A stretch of DNA of 64,000 nt from Vibrio alfacsensis (GTDB lineage Bacteria; Pseudomonadota; Gammaproteobacteria; Enterobacterales; Vibrionaceae), in NCBI RefSeq assembly GCF_003544875.1, contig NZ_CP032094.1:806001-870000 (forward strand), given 5' to 3'. The position numbers were made by a program, and so were the translations under genes. Shown here in pieces: positions 1-8,679 of this stretch; position 1 is the stretch's first letter; every line of letters begins with the position of its first letter. The notes under the pieces were generated by a model. It saw only the letters and a list, made by a program, of their open reading frames with translations, was not told the origin of the DNA and made no database searches.

Positions 1-1
1 G

Positions 2-196
2 TGCAAAGCTCAGTTATTCAAGTATCGAAAAGGAGGCAAGGGGGCGCTGGTCAAATGCTTCAAAGAACGTATTGTAGAAGATTTTACCCAGTTACCTTGT
101 CTTTGCCCTAATTGTGGACAAGAGTTTGCTAGAGACACACTAGTTCGTGGCACGCCTGCATATAAAATGATTGGCGGCAAAGTGACGATGAAATAA
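2..196 (+). CDS. C-terminal part of a small zinc-ribbon protein
   Basis: The reading frame is open from the window edge to a TAA at 194-196, so only the last 64 residues are present. They contain a Cys-x-x-Cys pair (CPNC) after an earlier CLC and end in the basic segment TPAYKMIGGKVTMK. This looks like a conserved Vibrio hypothetical protein with a zinc-ribbon fold. The function is unknown, and the N-terminal half, which probably supplies further metal ligands, lies outside the window. It ends 9 nt before the cutA start and may be co-transcribed with it. Confidence 0.6.
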   Translation, partial: CKAQLFKYRKGGKGALVKCFKERIVEDFTQLPCLCPNCGQEFARDTLVRGTPAYKMIGGKVTMK

Positions 197-205
197 GAGG
201 TCATG

Positions 206-538
206 ATGAGTAAACAACATGAATACTGCATTGTACTGAGCACGGCAGGTACACAACAGAACCGTGATGAGATTGTAAAAGGTCTACTCGAGTCAAAGTT
301 GGCCGCTTGTATCCAAACCATGCCAATAGAGAGCCACTATGTGTGGAAAGGGGAAGTTTGCAGTGATAACGAATGGTTAATGGTGATAAAGACTCGGCGT
401 GATCTATACGCATTAGTGGAAGATAAAATCAAAAACCTGCACGAATACGAAGTAGCTCAAATCGTACAGGTTCCAATTGTAGAGGGATTTAACCCTTATT
501 TAGAATGGCTTCGCCAATCGACGTTGAGTTGTCAATAG
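206..538 (+). CDS. cutA: CutA1 divalent-ion tolerance protein
   Basis: This is a small cytoplasmic protein of about 110 residues, the usual CutA1 length. The family forms very stable ferredoxin-like trimers and is linked to copper and other divalent-cation tolerance, but its biochemical role is unsettled. Family features visible are the early LAACIQ segment, the YVWKGEV strand and the late QIVQVPI and YLEWL segments. Two ATGs stand in tandem at 203 and 206; the AGAGG at 196-200 gives a better spacing to 206. Its 3' end overlaps the 3' end of the convergent YjdF-like gene by 39 nt. Confidence 0.9.
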   Translation: MSKQHEYCIVLSTAGTQQNRDEIVKGLLESKLAACIQTMPIESHYVWKGEVCSDNEWLMVIKTRRDLYALVEDKIKNLHEYEVAQIVQVPIVEGFNPYLEWLRQSTLSCQ

Positions 539-1096
539 AATCAACGACACAATAGCTCCCATGGTGTCGCATAGCATGTCTTTCTGGGCGTCCCAAATAT
601 CACCTTGTGAGCCTAGAAAGGCAATTCCCTCATCGCCACCCGCGAGTGCAGCATACCACCACTCGATGATCTCATAACCGGCGGCCAAAGACATAATCGC
701 AAACAAAGCGAACCACGAGGCGAAGCTTGCACCGACTTTCTTTTTGTTGATTAAGAATTCAGCAATCGGATAGGCATATAATCCGATGGAGAAATGAGCA
801 ACTCGGTCAAAATTGTTACGTTCAGAACCAATTAAATTGTTAAACCAATCAAATGGCACATCTGCAAACGTGTACTTCGCTCCGATGGTGTGCAAGCAAA
901 GCCAAATAAACATCAAAACGTATGCGGTATTGCTGAACTGATAACGTAAGGACATCGCCCAAATAGCGATAAGAATACCAATGGCTGGAACTATTTCTGC
1001 AAACCATACTGCACGTGAGCTTGGATCGAGTGCTGAAAATAGAAATATGACAGCGTAGAAAATGGTTAAACCCAATAAAGTAGAAACACTTCTCAT
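500..1096 (-). CDS. YjdF/DUF2238 family inner-membrane protein
   Basis: This 198-residue protein is strongly hydrophobic, with about six predicted membrane segments. It matches the E. coli YjdF (DUF2238) family, with the motif FDRVAHFSIGLYAYPIAE, a later GYEIIEWW segment, and GDIWDAQKDMLCDTMGA near the C-terminus. These conserved His, Glu and Asp residues lie close to membrane segments and could bind metal or substrate. The function of the family is unknown. The gene is convergent with cutA and overlaps its last 39 nt, so the two mRNAs have complementary 3' ends. No U-tract terminator was seen for either gene. Confidence 0.85.
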   Translation of the reverse strand: MRSVSTLLGLTIFYAVIFLFSALDPSSRAVWFAEIVPAIGILIAIWAMSLRYQFSNTAYVLMFIWLCLHTIGAKYTFADVPFDWFNNLIGSERNNFDRVAHFSIGLYAYPIAEFLINKKKVGASFASWFALFAIMSLAAGYEIIEWWYAALAGGDEGIAFLGSQGDIWDAQKDMLCDTMGAIVSLILLTTQRRLAKPF

Positions 1097-1224
1097 AGAG
1101 TTTTTGATCCTTCAATTAAATCCTGACGATATATTACACTTAATTGAACGCTGTGCAATTGTTTGTTTCGCAAAAGTGATGATTACTGTTTATGTTGATA
1201 TGTCGTCGAATAGCTCAACAATAA

Positions 1225-1347
1225 AATGTTAATTCACGCATTTCTCTCCCTCTCTTCCTACATCCAAAACCCGATACCGTACTTTCTGAACGTTATACTG
1301 CACACAGTTATCTGATGGAACGTTTGAGAGAGCTCGGCGTTATTTGA
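1225..1347 (+). pseudogene. C-terminal remnant of an isopenicillin-N-synthase-like oxygenase
   Basis: A 40-codon frame runs from just after a TAA at 1222 to a TGA at 1345-1347. The translation contains SRISLPLFLHPKPDTVL followed by YTAHSYLMERLRELG. This is typical of the extreme C-terminus of 2-oxoglutarate/Fe(II) oxygenases of the isopenicillin N synthase family, where RxS-PFFLxP precedes a terminal helix. There is no start codon, no metal-binding HxD...H core and no upstream continuation in any frame I could follow. The fragment ends 12 nt before a strong hairpin that may be the old gene's terminator. Confidence 0.6.
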
Positions 1348-1358
1348 CGGAACGAGTT

Positions 1359-1405
1359 TAAACCTAAAAGGCTGATGGTTTATGACTGTCAGCCTTTTAG
1401 GTTTA
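1359..1405. terminator. Long perfect inverted repeat, terminator-like
   Basis: Arms of 17 bp at 1359-1375 and 1389-1405 are perfectly complementary, with a core of AACCTAAAAGGCTGA and a 13-nt loop. The U-rich tail is weak on both strands, so termination is plausible but not certain. It sits just downstream of the oxygenase remnant. Confidence 0.6.
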
Positions 1406-1475
1406 TGGTATAAATTTGGTTTATTGTACAAATTGACAGCCTAGAGAGAATACACCGTGAAAACAAAGAGGATGC

Positions 1476-2096
1476 ATGAACGAACAGCATGACATTTGCC
1501 AACGCGGTAATCATGATATGGAAAACCCATTGTTATGGCCGATTCTCGACATTCTCAAAAAGAAACCCTCAGGTTGGAAGGTGCATACTCTGGCCCATGA
1601 ATTGAGTGAGCATGGTTACATTACTCAATTCGATCCATCTCCGGATAAAGATCTCTTCAAGCGTAACTTCCTGTTGATGAATGCGCTCTATCAACTACAA
1701 GAAGCTCTATATCCAGACGGTTGGTTACAAGTCGAAGCAATGGACATCGTGTTAATGTCTTCATTGGAAACAACTTGCGATACTGTCGATACGATAAACC
1801 CTTTACGAGAATACTACCTCGATTGGCGAAATTATGAAGCCAACGAATCAGAAGTACGCCGATTGCTTAATGATTTTTGGAATCGCTATCAGAACTTCAT
1901 TGGTGGCTCATCCAGTTCTCGTATTGATAGAGCCAAAGCGTTGAGTTTGTTTGAGTTAGAGCGTGATACCACAAGAGTGGAGGTTCGTAAGCAATGGCGA
2001 AAATTAGCACTACGTTGGCATCCTGATAGAGAAAACGGCAATGCAGAACGCTTTCGTGTGCTGTGTGATGCGTGGAACGTATTAAGAAACGGGTAG
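1476..2096 (+). CDS. DnaJ-related co-chaperone-like protein
   Basis: The 206-residue protein has an N-terminal region typical of the DnaJ-related family (MENPLLWPILDILKK, then about 130 residues) and a C-terminal J-like domain. The J domain has RKQWRKLALRWHPDRE around residues 171-186, so the HPD tripeptide that stimulates Hsp70 ATPase is intact. It probably recruits DnaK to specific clients; those clients are unknown. The start at 1476 has an AAGAGGA ribosome site; an internal ATG at 1518 begins the conserved domain but lacks a good site. A strong terminator follows. Confidence 0.85.
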   Translation: MNEQHDICQRGNHDMENPLLWPILDILKKKPSGWKVHTLAHELSEHGYITQFDPSPDKDLFKRNFLLMNALYQLQEALYPDGWLQVEAMDIVLMSSLETTCDTVDTINPLREYYLDWRNYEANESEVRRLLNDFWNRYQNFIGGSSSSRIDRAKALSLFELERDTTRVEVRKQWRKLALRWHPDRENGNAERFRVLCDAWNVLRNG

Positions 2097-2135
2097 CCAA
2101 GTAGAAAGCAATTCAAATAAAAAGCAATTGAAAAT

Positions 2136-2168
2136 AAAAAGGCAGCGCTGAAACGCTGCCTTACTTTA
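2136..2168. terminator. Rho-independent terminator between convergent genes
   Basis: Stem GGCAGCG (2141-2147) pairs with CGCTGCC (2154-2160), with A-rich sequence before it and T-rich sequence after it. It can serve both the DnaJ-related gene and the convergent ATPase gene. Confidence 0.85.
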
Positions 2169-2193
2169 TTGTCTAGGTTCTTGAACGATGGAA

Positions 2194-3849
2194 TCAGTTG
2201 GTTGGTTTAAACTGAGATTTACGCATACGGTTTAGTGCCGCCATGACATCCAACGTACGAGGTTTCGCAAGATCACCTTGTTTAGGTAGATTTGCGTGCC
2301 ATTCGCCAGCGAGCATCTCATCGATTTCTTTCGCTGGATTGTCACACCAACCTGGAAGTTGCGCTAATTGGAACCATAGCCAGCCAATGGTGTTTACTTC
2401 ATCCGCAGATTCTAGTTGCTCCAAAGCGCTTAAATCAGCGAACTCTTTACCGAAGCGAAGCGATTCTTTGCCTTTTGCGTTAACTCGGAATTTTCCGTCG
2501 AGCAAAATGTTCATCAGCGCGACTCGGTTTAGAGCACGCGGGCGGAACGTTTTGAGACTTTCTTCAGATTCATTGTGACGTTGAGTGGGATGCTGCGCAA
2601 TGACTTGTTTGGCTTTTTCTGTGACATCAACCGCTTGGTAATCATGCATTTGGATTACGGTATTGGCAACGTCTAGGTAGTCGCCTGAGCCACCCATAAC
2701 AATAATGGTTGAAATTTCCAGTTCGTCACGCAATTGACCGATGCGGTCAACCAGCGGGGTGATTGGCTCATCACCTTTTGCAACCAAAGCCTGCATTCGT
2801 TCATCGCGAATCATAAAGTTGGTTGCGGATGTATCTTCATCGATAAGCAGAGAACTTGCTCCTGCCTCGATAGACTCTTGTAGCCATGCGGCCTGAGAGG
2901 TAGAACCCGACGCGTCTTGAGTCGAGAAATCTGCCGTATCTTTACCCATTGGTAAGTGGTTGATGTAATTAGACAGATTCAAATGGTGTACGCAGCGACC
3001 ATCTTCCGCACGGATCTTCATCGCGTTATGGTCTGTAACGATATATTCACGGCCATCACCAGGAATGTGGTCATAAATAGAACGCTCAATGGCATTTAAA
3101 AGCGTCGATTTACCATGGAAACCACCGCCAACAATCAACGTGATACCTTTAGGAATGCCTAAACCCGTGATGTAGCCTTTGTTTGGTGCGTGCAGTGTTA
3201 CTTGTAGTGCCTCTGGTGCCTTGAATTCAACGGCACCTTTCATTGGTAGGTCACAGTTACCTGCGATACGTGGTAAAACACTACCATTTGCTACAAACGC
3301 AACTAAACCATTCACTTCTAACTGTTCTCGAAGTGCCGCTTGGTCTTCGATTACCTGACAGTGTTCAATCATTGCTTGTTTATCCAACTCACGCTCAAGT
3401 GTCGCGCGGCGAATGAACTTTGGTAAATGGAAAGTCAGGATATTGATGGTCTTTTTACCAAGAACAGATCGACCATCTGCTGGCAAATTCACACGAAAAC
3501 GCAGTTCGATACCTTCTTCAGTAAATACGACCGCAGTATTATCCAATACCGTTTGACCGCTCAGTGCGATAGATACAGAGTTTTCTTGTTTCGCAAACTG
3601 GTCAAAACTACGTGCAATAAAGTCACGTGCAGCACGTTGATATGCTGGAGATTCATCTTTTAACCATTCAAGGCCGGTTAATGACCATGCTCGAGTGGCA
3701 CGCAAACGAGAAGGTGAAGCGTACGGGTCACCTTGAACGTGATCGATATGCAGGTTGAAATCACCGAAGTCGAACTGACCTTTGATTTGTTGGTAAGCAC
3801 GATAGTTCTGCTTTTCGATTTTTTTTAGCGTGGCAGTCAACTGATCCAT
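2194..3849 (-). CDS. Predicted ABC-class P-loop ATPase (ABC_ATPase family)
   Basis: This 551-residue cytoplasmic protein belongs to the ABC_ATPase family (PF09818-like), not to a transporter. A variant Walker A, GGGFHGKSTLL, lies near residues 240-255 and a Walker B-like segment, SLLIDEDTSATN, near residue 340. The N-terminal FGDFNLHIDHVQGDPYASPSR is the family hallmark. Relatives include an RNA-binding ATPase from trypanosome mitochondria; bacterial members have no settled role, though nucleic-acid binding is a reasonable guess. The gene stands alone, convergent with the DnaJ-related gene and 72 nt downstream of the EAL gene on the same strand. Confidence 0.85.
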   Translation of the reverse strand: MDQLTATLKKIEKQNYRAYQQIKGQFDFGDFNLHIDHVQGDPYASPSRLRATRAWSLTGLEWLKDESPAYQRAARDFIARSFDQFAKQENSVSIALSGQTVLDNTAVVFTEEGIELRFRVNLPADGRSVLGKKTINILTFHLPKFIRRATLERELDKQAMIEHCQVIEDQAALREQLEVNGLVAFVANGSVLPRIAGNCDLPMKGAVEFKAPEALQVTLHAPNKGYITGLGIPKGITLIVGGGFHGKSTLLNAIERSIYDHIPGDGREYIVTDHNAMKIRAEDGRCVHHLNLSNYINHLPMGKDTADFSTQDASGSTSQAAWLQESIEAGASSLLIDEDTSATNFMIRDERMQALVAKGDEPITPLVDRIGQLRDELEISTIIVMGGSGDYLDVANTVIQMHDYQAVDVTEKAKQVIAQHPTQRHNESEESLKTFRPRALNRVALMNILLDGKFRVNAKGKESLRFGKEFADLSALEQLESADEVNTIGWLWFQLAQLPGWCDNPAKEIDEMLAGEWHANLPKQGDLAKPRTLDVMAALNRMRKSQFKPTN

Positions 3850-3921
3850 GAAGATATTGGCCTTTTTATAAGAAGCGGGTCGCGATTATAGAAACCACCG
3901 CAAGCAGAGTAAAGAAATTGC

Positions 3922-5831
3922 TTATGAAGAATAGGTGTATTGACCACCTAAGAGGTTTTGACTATACAAACTTTGTTCAAATTCATTGCTAGACATCGGT
4001 TTTCCATATAAGAAGCCTTGTCCAATGTCACATCCCTCACCAATTAAAAATTGCTCTTGTTGGGTTGATTCAATGCCCTCTATAACAACTTGCAAGTCCA
4101 ACTTCTTAGCGATGTGAATAATGGAACAGATGATAGCTCGGTCATCGTCAGACTTTTCCATTTGATGCACAAAACTCTTATCAATTTTGATTGCGTCAAA
4201 AGGGTACTTTTTCAAATAGCTAAATGACGCGTAACCAGTTCCAAAATCATCAAGTGACAACGTCACTCCAAGGTCGTGTAATTTATTCAAAGTATTTCGA
4301 GCGACAACTTCGTCTGCGATCAATGCGCTCTCCGTGACTTCCAACTCAAGAAACTTAGCGGGTAAATGGAAGCTATCGAGCAGATGTTCAATTTGTTCTG
4401 CAAAATTTACGTTTTGTAATTGAATTGGAGATACGTTGACGGCAATTCTAAAGTTATCAATGATCTCAGACCATTGTTTTGCTTTATCTATTGCAGTACG
4501 TAAAACAAATGAACCGACTTCGAAAATCAATCCATTTTGTTCCGCCATATGAATGAGTGCTTCATTAGAAATATCACCGAGCACTGGGTGACGCCAACGT
4601 AATAGTGCTTCAGCGCCAATCCATTTGTGCGTGTGAGGTAACACCTTGGGTTGGAAATAAAGCATTAAGTCATCATTGCGAACCGCTTGAAGAAGGTAGC
4701 TCTCTAACTGATTGTGGTGATGTAGAGCGTGAATATGATTATCGCTAAAAACACAGCTCGTTTCGCCTGACTCTTTGCAAAGAAGCATGGCATGGCAGGC
4801 ATTTTGCAGCAATTGTTTAGCATTATTGCCTTGTTTGGCTTGTGCGATCCCAATATACGAATGTAGGTGTACCTCAGTATTGTCTATAGGGAAATTGCCA
4901 AGGCTCACATGTGATATGTCGTCAACCAAGTGTTGCACTTTCAATTCTAATTCTTCTCCCCACATAAGAATAACAAGATCATTAGAGCTTGGCCTTCCTG
5001 TTACGAAATAACTCGATTCGTTGTGGCCCAAGCGAAATCGAAACTCTTTAATACTTGGTCAAACGCCTCAAAACCATACTTGGTTTGAATGCTGCGCGCA
5101 TTAGTAAACCCCACATCAATGACGACTAACGTTTCGGCATTATGATCAAATGATCCAAGCGTTTCATCTAAGACTTCCTCTAACGCCGCTCGATTCAAAA
5201 ATCCAGTACCTTGATCGTGCGTTTTCTGATAGCTGACTTGGCGCTCTGCGGCTTTTCGTCGGTCAATTTCTTTATCTAAGGAATAACTTAACTGTGCGAG
5301 ATCTGTCGTACGAGTTTCGACTCGGTTTTTCAGTTCACTGTTGAGCCGAAGCAATTTATGTTGTTGATATACAACAGCAAGTTGCGCCTCAATCGCATCT
5401 TTAAATGTGTTGAGCAGTTGTCGGTAGGTGTCCGTATAACGATTTTCTTTAGAGTCAAGCATGCAGATTGTGCCAAATGTTTCCCCATTAGGCCAAAAAA
5501 GGGGCAATCCACAGTAAGAAATCATACCATATTTGATATCGGGGTTATTGCACCAAACTTTATCAGGCAGTGCATTCGCGACGATGAGCTCGCGTTTGTT
5601 TTCAATGACGTGTTCACAATACAACCCGTGACCCAGCGCTTCTTTGTCACCAACGTGATAGGGGTTGTTATTTGTTTCACTGGATGTGCTAACTTCAATA
5701 TAATTTTGATGTACACGCATAATCAAACTGGTAGGGACTCCGGCGATTTGTGCAATCAAATTGACGATGTTCTGCCAATTTTTCTGCATAGATGCAGGTA
5801 TCTCATAATCTAATGTTTGAAACGCTGCCAT
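3922..5831 (-). pseudogene. GAF-GGDEF-EAL cyclic-di-GMP phosphodiesterase, frameshifted
   Basis: Two frames together encode one protein: a GAF domain (residues about 15-165), a coiled linker, a degenerate GGDEF domain and an EAL domain. The signature GGDEF site reads RPSSNDLVI, so cyclase activity is not expected. The EAL domain keeps EALLRW, the VTES glutamate, DDFGTGYAS, KIDKSF and VIEGIES, so phosphodiesterase activity would be expected. The frames are broken inside GGDEF at about 5035-5037: codons for D-F then R-L-G need one more T on the coding strand (TTT read as four Ts). The downstream frame has only a TTG near its start and no ribosome site. Either a sequencing deletion or a recent inactivating mutation explains this. 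Confidence 0.8.
4254..4266. other. matS site (MatP binding), perfect
   Basis: GTGACAACGTCAC fits the consensus GTGACRNYGTCAC at every position. It lies inside the EAL coding sequence. MatP bound at matS organises the terminus macrodomain. Confidence 0.8.
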
Positions 5832-5983
5832 TTAAGTTTTCCTTTCCCTTCATTTCACATCCTGTGATTCACCCTTGTGAATATATAAAAATAGTGGCGA
5901 AAACGCTCACAGTTACTTTTACGCAGCTCACTTCGTTATAGTTTTACGCAACTCGCTTAATTATAGAGTTGCGGGATTGTGAG

Positions 5984-6015
5984 ATAAAAAAAGCCCAGAA
6001 AACGGCTCTGGACTT
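5984..6015 (-). terminator. Terminator of fabV
   Basis: On the minus strand AAGTCCAGA pairs with TCTGGGCTT (one G-U pair) across a 7-nt loop, and the stem runs directly into a tract of seven Ts. It ends the fabV transcript 53 nt after the stop codon. Confidence 0.85.
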
Positions 6016-6068
6016 ACATTTATTTAACATGTTCTCTAAGATGAGACGCTACGCTTCACACTTTATAG

Positions 6069-7295
6069 CTAAAAACTATGTTGAGTGCAGTTTGGTTTTA
6101 TTACGGTTTGAGTTTTTAGTGTTTTTAACGAAATGTCTTGTGAGTAATCGACATCTGAAAAATTGAAACCATTTAGCTTCATAAAATCATCTTTAAAGCC
6201 AGCGTAATCACCTAGTTCTTTAAAGTTGCTCGCATTCATTTGCTCTAGTAATGCAGAAACTTGTTTTTGCACTTCAGGAGCCAATTCTAGGTCGTCAATT
6301 CGAATCAAACGTTCACCATCAACGGGGACTTTGCTTTGGCCGTACAGTTTAGTAGTAAACAAACGCTGCATTTGTTCGATGCATCGCTCATGAGTGCCTT
6401 TCTCTTTCATAACGCGATAAAGCGCGAGTAAGTATGGACTTAAAGTAGGGATAAACACACTTGCTTTGGTGACCAGAGCCTTACAAACGGTCGCGTATGC
6501 TCCGCCATTAAAATTCGCTAATTTGAGGTTAAGCGCGTGGCTAGTTTGGTGTAAATCTACCTTAGCACGCCCAAGAGTACCATCTAGGTAGATAGGGTGG
6601 GTAACTTCTGGCCCCATATAAGAAAAAGCAATCGTCTTACATCCCTCCGCTAGGGATTCAGCATTAATTAAGGTGTCGATCCAACTTTCCCAATCAGCAC
6701 CGCCCATTACTTTGATCGTCGCTTCCGCTTCGTCTTCAGTGGCAGGCTCAAGCGTGGATTCGATCCATTGGTCGTTTTCAAGCATGATGGATGCACCGGT
6801 AACGGATTCACCAATCGGTTTGATAACACTACGCCAAAGCTCTTCAGAATCAGTATTAGGACGAACGCCCGTCGCTAAGCTATAAATCACTAAATCTACT
6901 TCACCCTCAAAGTAGGTTTCAATGGCTTCGATAACTTGGGTACGTACAGTATTCGAAAAAGCATCGCCGACAACATTAATCGCGGTTCGTCCGTGGTGAG
7001 TCGCTTCATCCTTAAAAATGTTGTTGTACCAACCAGCACTGCCAACGCCTTTATCTGATGGCCCTCTTTCAAACGAAACACCAATTGTGTCAGCTTCTGC
7101 TCCACCAAATGTAAGGGCAATACGAGCGGCTAAGCCAAAACCGGAGGAAGCTCCAATAATCAACACTCGTTTTGGGCCTTGTTTGATCTGTGGCGCCTGT
7201 TTAACGTAATCAATTTGCTCTTTAATGGAAGCTCGGCACCCATACGGATGTGCTGAACGAGCGACAACACCTTGAATTAACGGTTCTATTTGCAT
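6069..7295 (-). CDS. fabV: FabV-type trans-2-enoyl-ACP/CoA reductase
   Basis: FabV performs the last reduction of each fatty-acid elongation cycle with NADH and is naturally insensitive to triclosan. The 408 residues match the family. Visible are the N-terminal HPYGC, the Rossmann motif GASSGFGLAARIA (about residues 48-60), WYN, VYSLATG, and the catalytic Tyr-x8-Lys in YLDGTLGRAK. The sequence differs clearly from classical V. cholerae FabV, so it may be the second paralogue (FabV2) reported in some vibrios. The last 20 or so residues look longer than usual. It is monocistronic with its own terminator. Confidence 0.9.
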   Translation of the reverse strand: MQIEPLIQGVVARSAHPYGCRASIKEQIDYVKQAPQIKQGPKRVLIIGASSGFGLAARIALTFGGAEADTIGVSFERGPSDKGVGSAGWYNNIFKDEATHHGRTAINVVGDAFSNTVRTQVIEAIETYFEGEVDLVIYSLATGVRPNTDSEELWRSVIKPIGESVTGASIMLENDQWIESTLEPATEDEAEATIKVMGGADWESWIDTLINAESLAEGCKTIAFSYMGPEVTHPIYLDGTLGRAKVDLHQTSHALNLKLANFNGGAYATVCKALVTKASVFIPTLSPYLLALYRVMKEKGTHERCIEQMQRLFTTKLYGQSKVPVDGERLIRIDDLELAPEVQKQVSALLEQMNASNFKELGDYAGFKDDFMKLNGFNFSDVDYSQDISLKTLKTQTVIKPNCTQHSF

Positions 7296-7377
7296 TTTAT
7301 TATCTAACCTTGGTGAATAAGATTCAGATAAGGTTAACGTAAAGTTTGGTAAAACTTATTGAGCTAGACCAGTAAAA

Positions 7378-7980
7378 TTAGAGATGTTTAAGCAATTCTT
7401 GAGCAATAAAGTCAGCGATGAACGGTTGGGCTTCTGGCTTTGGATGTAGGCCATCATCCATCATCCATTCCGGTTTTATGATGATATGTTCAAGAAAGAA
7501 TGGCATCAGCCCGACTTGTTGATGCTCAGCCAGTTTAGGATAAATATCATAGAACATGTCGCTATAGCGTTTGCCGTAATTTGGTGGAACACGAATTTGC
7601 ATCATGACGACTTCGGCACCAGAATCTTTGATCATAGTAATCATTTTTGAAAGATTCGACGTAATAAGTGTTGGAGGAAAGCCTCGCAAGCCGTCATTTG
7701 CACCGAGCTCGATTAAAACCATATCAGGCGTATGTTGCTCTAGCAGTTGTGGAAGACGAGCTAGCCCATTTCCTGTTGTGTCGCCAGAGATGCTTCCGTT
7801 TACAACTTTTACATCTTGGCCATGTTCTAATAACGCATCAGGGAGTAAGCTAGGCCAACTCTCCTCAATTGGCATTTGATAACCAGCGCTTAAGCTGTCG
7901 CCTAAAACAAGTAACTTTTCGTTCGCATGTGCGGTAACGGAAAGACAAAGAAAAAGAACTAAGGAAAGTAAACGAATCAT
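7378..7980 (-). CDS. tesA: Acyl-CoA thioesterase I / lysophospholipase L1
   Basis: A periplasmic SGNH hydrolase of 200 residues, with a signal peptide of about 19 residues ending in AHA-NE. It has block I GDSLSAGY with the catalytic Ser, the block III ELGANDG segment and the C-terminal DDGLHP with catalytic Asp and His. It hydrolyses acyl thioesters and lysophospholipids. It diverges from ybbA as in E. coli. The two start codons overlap: the CATG at 7978-7981 gives ATG on both strands, so each promoter must lie in the other gene's coding sequence. Confidence 0.95.
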   Translation of the reverse strand: MIRLLSLVLFLCLSVTAHANEKLLVLGDSLSAGYQMPIEESWPSLLPDALLEHGQDVKVVNGSISGDTTGNGLARLPQLLEQHTPDMVLIELGANDGLRGFPPTLITSNLSKMITMIKDSGAEVVMMQIRVPPNYGKRYSDMFYDIYPKLAEHQQVGLMPFFLEHIIIKPEWMMDDGLHPKPEAQPFIADFIAQELLKHL

Positions 7981-8679
7981 GCAAACACCTGTACTTAATG
8001 CACCTATTGTTCAAGCTAATGTGGTTTCAAAACAAGTCTCTACTAATCAAGAGCAATTAACAATCCTAAAAATGTAAATGTTGACATAAGAAAGGGCGAA
8101 AAGATTGCCATTGTTGGCACGTCAGGTGCCGGTAAATCAACATTAATGACCTTGCTCGCAGGTTTAGACATACCGACCTCCGGCGAAATTACGTTGCTAG
8201 GCCATGAGCTTTCTAAATTGGACGACGAAGCGAGAGCAAAGATTCGAGCTGAATCTCTTGGATTTGTTTTTCAAAGCTTCCTCCTTATCCCGAGTTTAAG
8301 CGCTTTACGAAATGTCACTCTTCCTTGCCTATTACGGGGTGAAGCAGAAAATGATGCAAGAGCGACACAATTGTTGACGGCCGTAGGGTTAGAAAACCGG
8401 TTGGATCACTTACCTAGTCAACTCTCTGGGGGAGAACAGCAGCGAGTAGCACTTGCCCGCGCATTTATGACGCAACCAGAACTGCTTTTTGCAGATGAGC
8501 CAACAGGCAACTTAGATCACCAAACGGCTGACAAGGTCATAGAATTGTTGTTCGAGTTAAATGAAGAACACGGAACAACGTTGATCTTAGTGACACATGA
8601 CCGCCACTTAGCCAGTCGCTGTGATCGGGTATATCGAATGGAAGCAGGGGAGATCCATGAGGAGGTAACATGTCCGTGA
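7979..8679 (+). pseudogene. ybbA: YbbA-like ABC transporter ATP-binding subunit, frameshifted
   Basis: The gene starts at the ATG overlapping tesA, reads about 31 codons to QLTIL-K, then hits TAA. Restoring one A in the run at 8068-8072 (five As, six needed) continues as NVNVDIRKGEKIAIVG into a full ABC ATPase. Walker A GTSGAGKST, signature LSGGEQQRV, Walker [13 protein letters not shown] and the H-loop VTHD are intact, and the total length of about 233 residues is normal. The last 10 nt overlap ybbP. The run could be a sequencing error, a true mutation, or a slippage site, since CTA-AAA-A would allow a minus-one slip. Confidence 0.85.
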
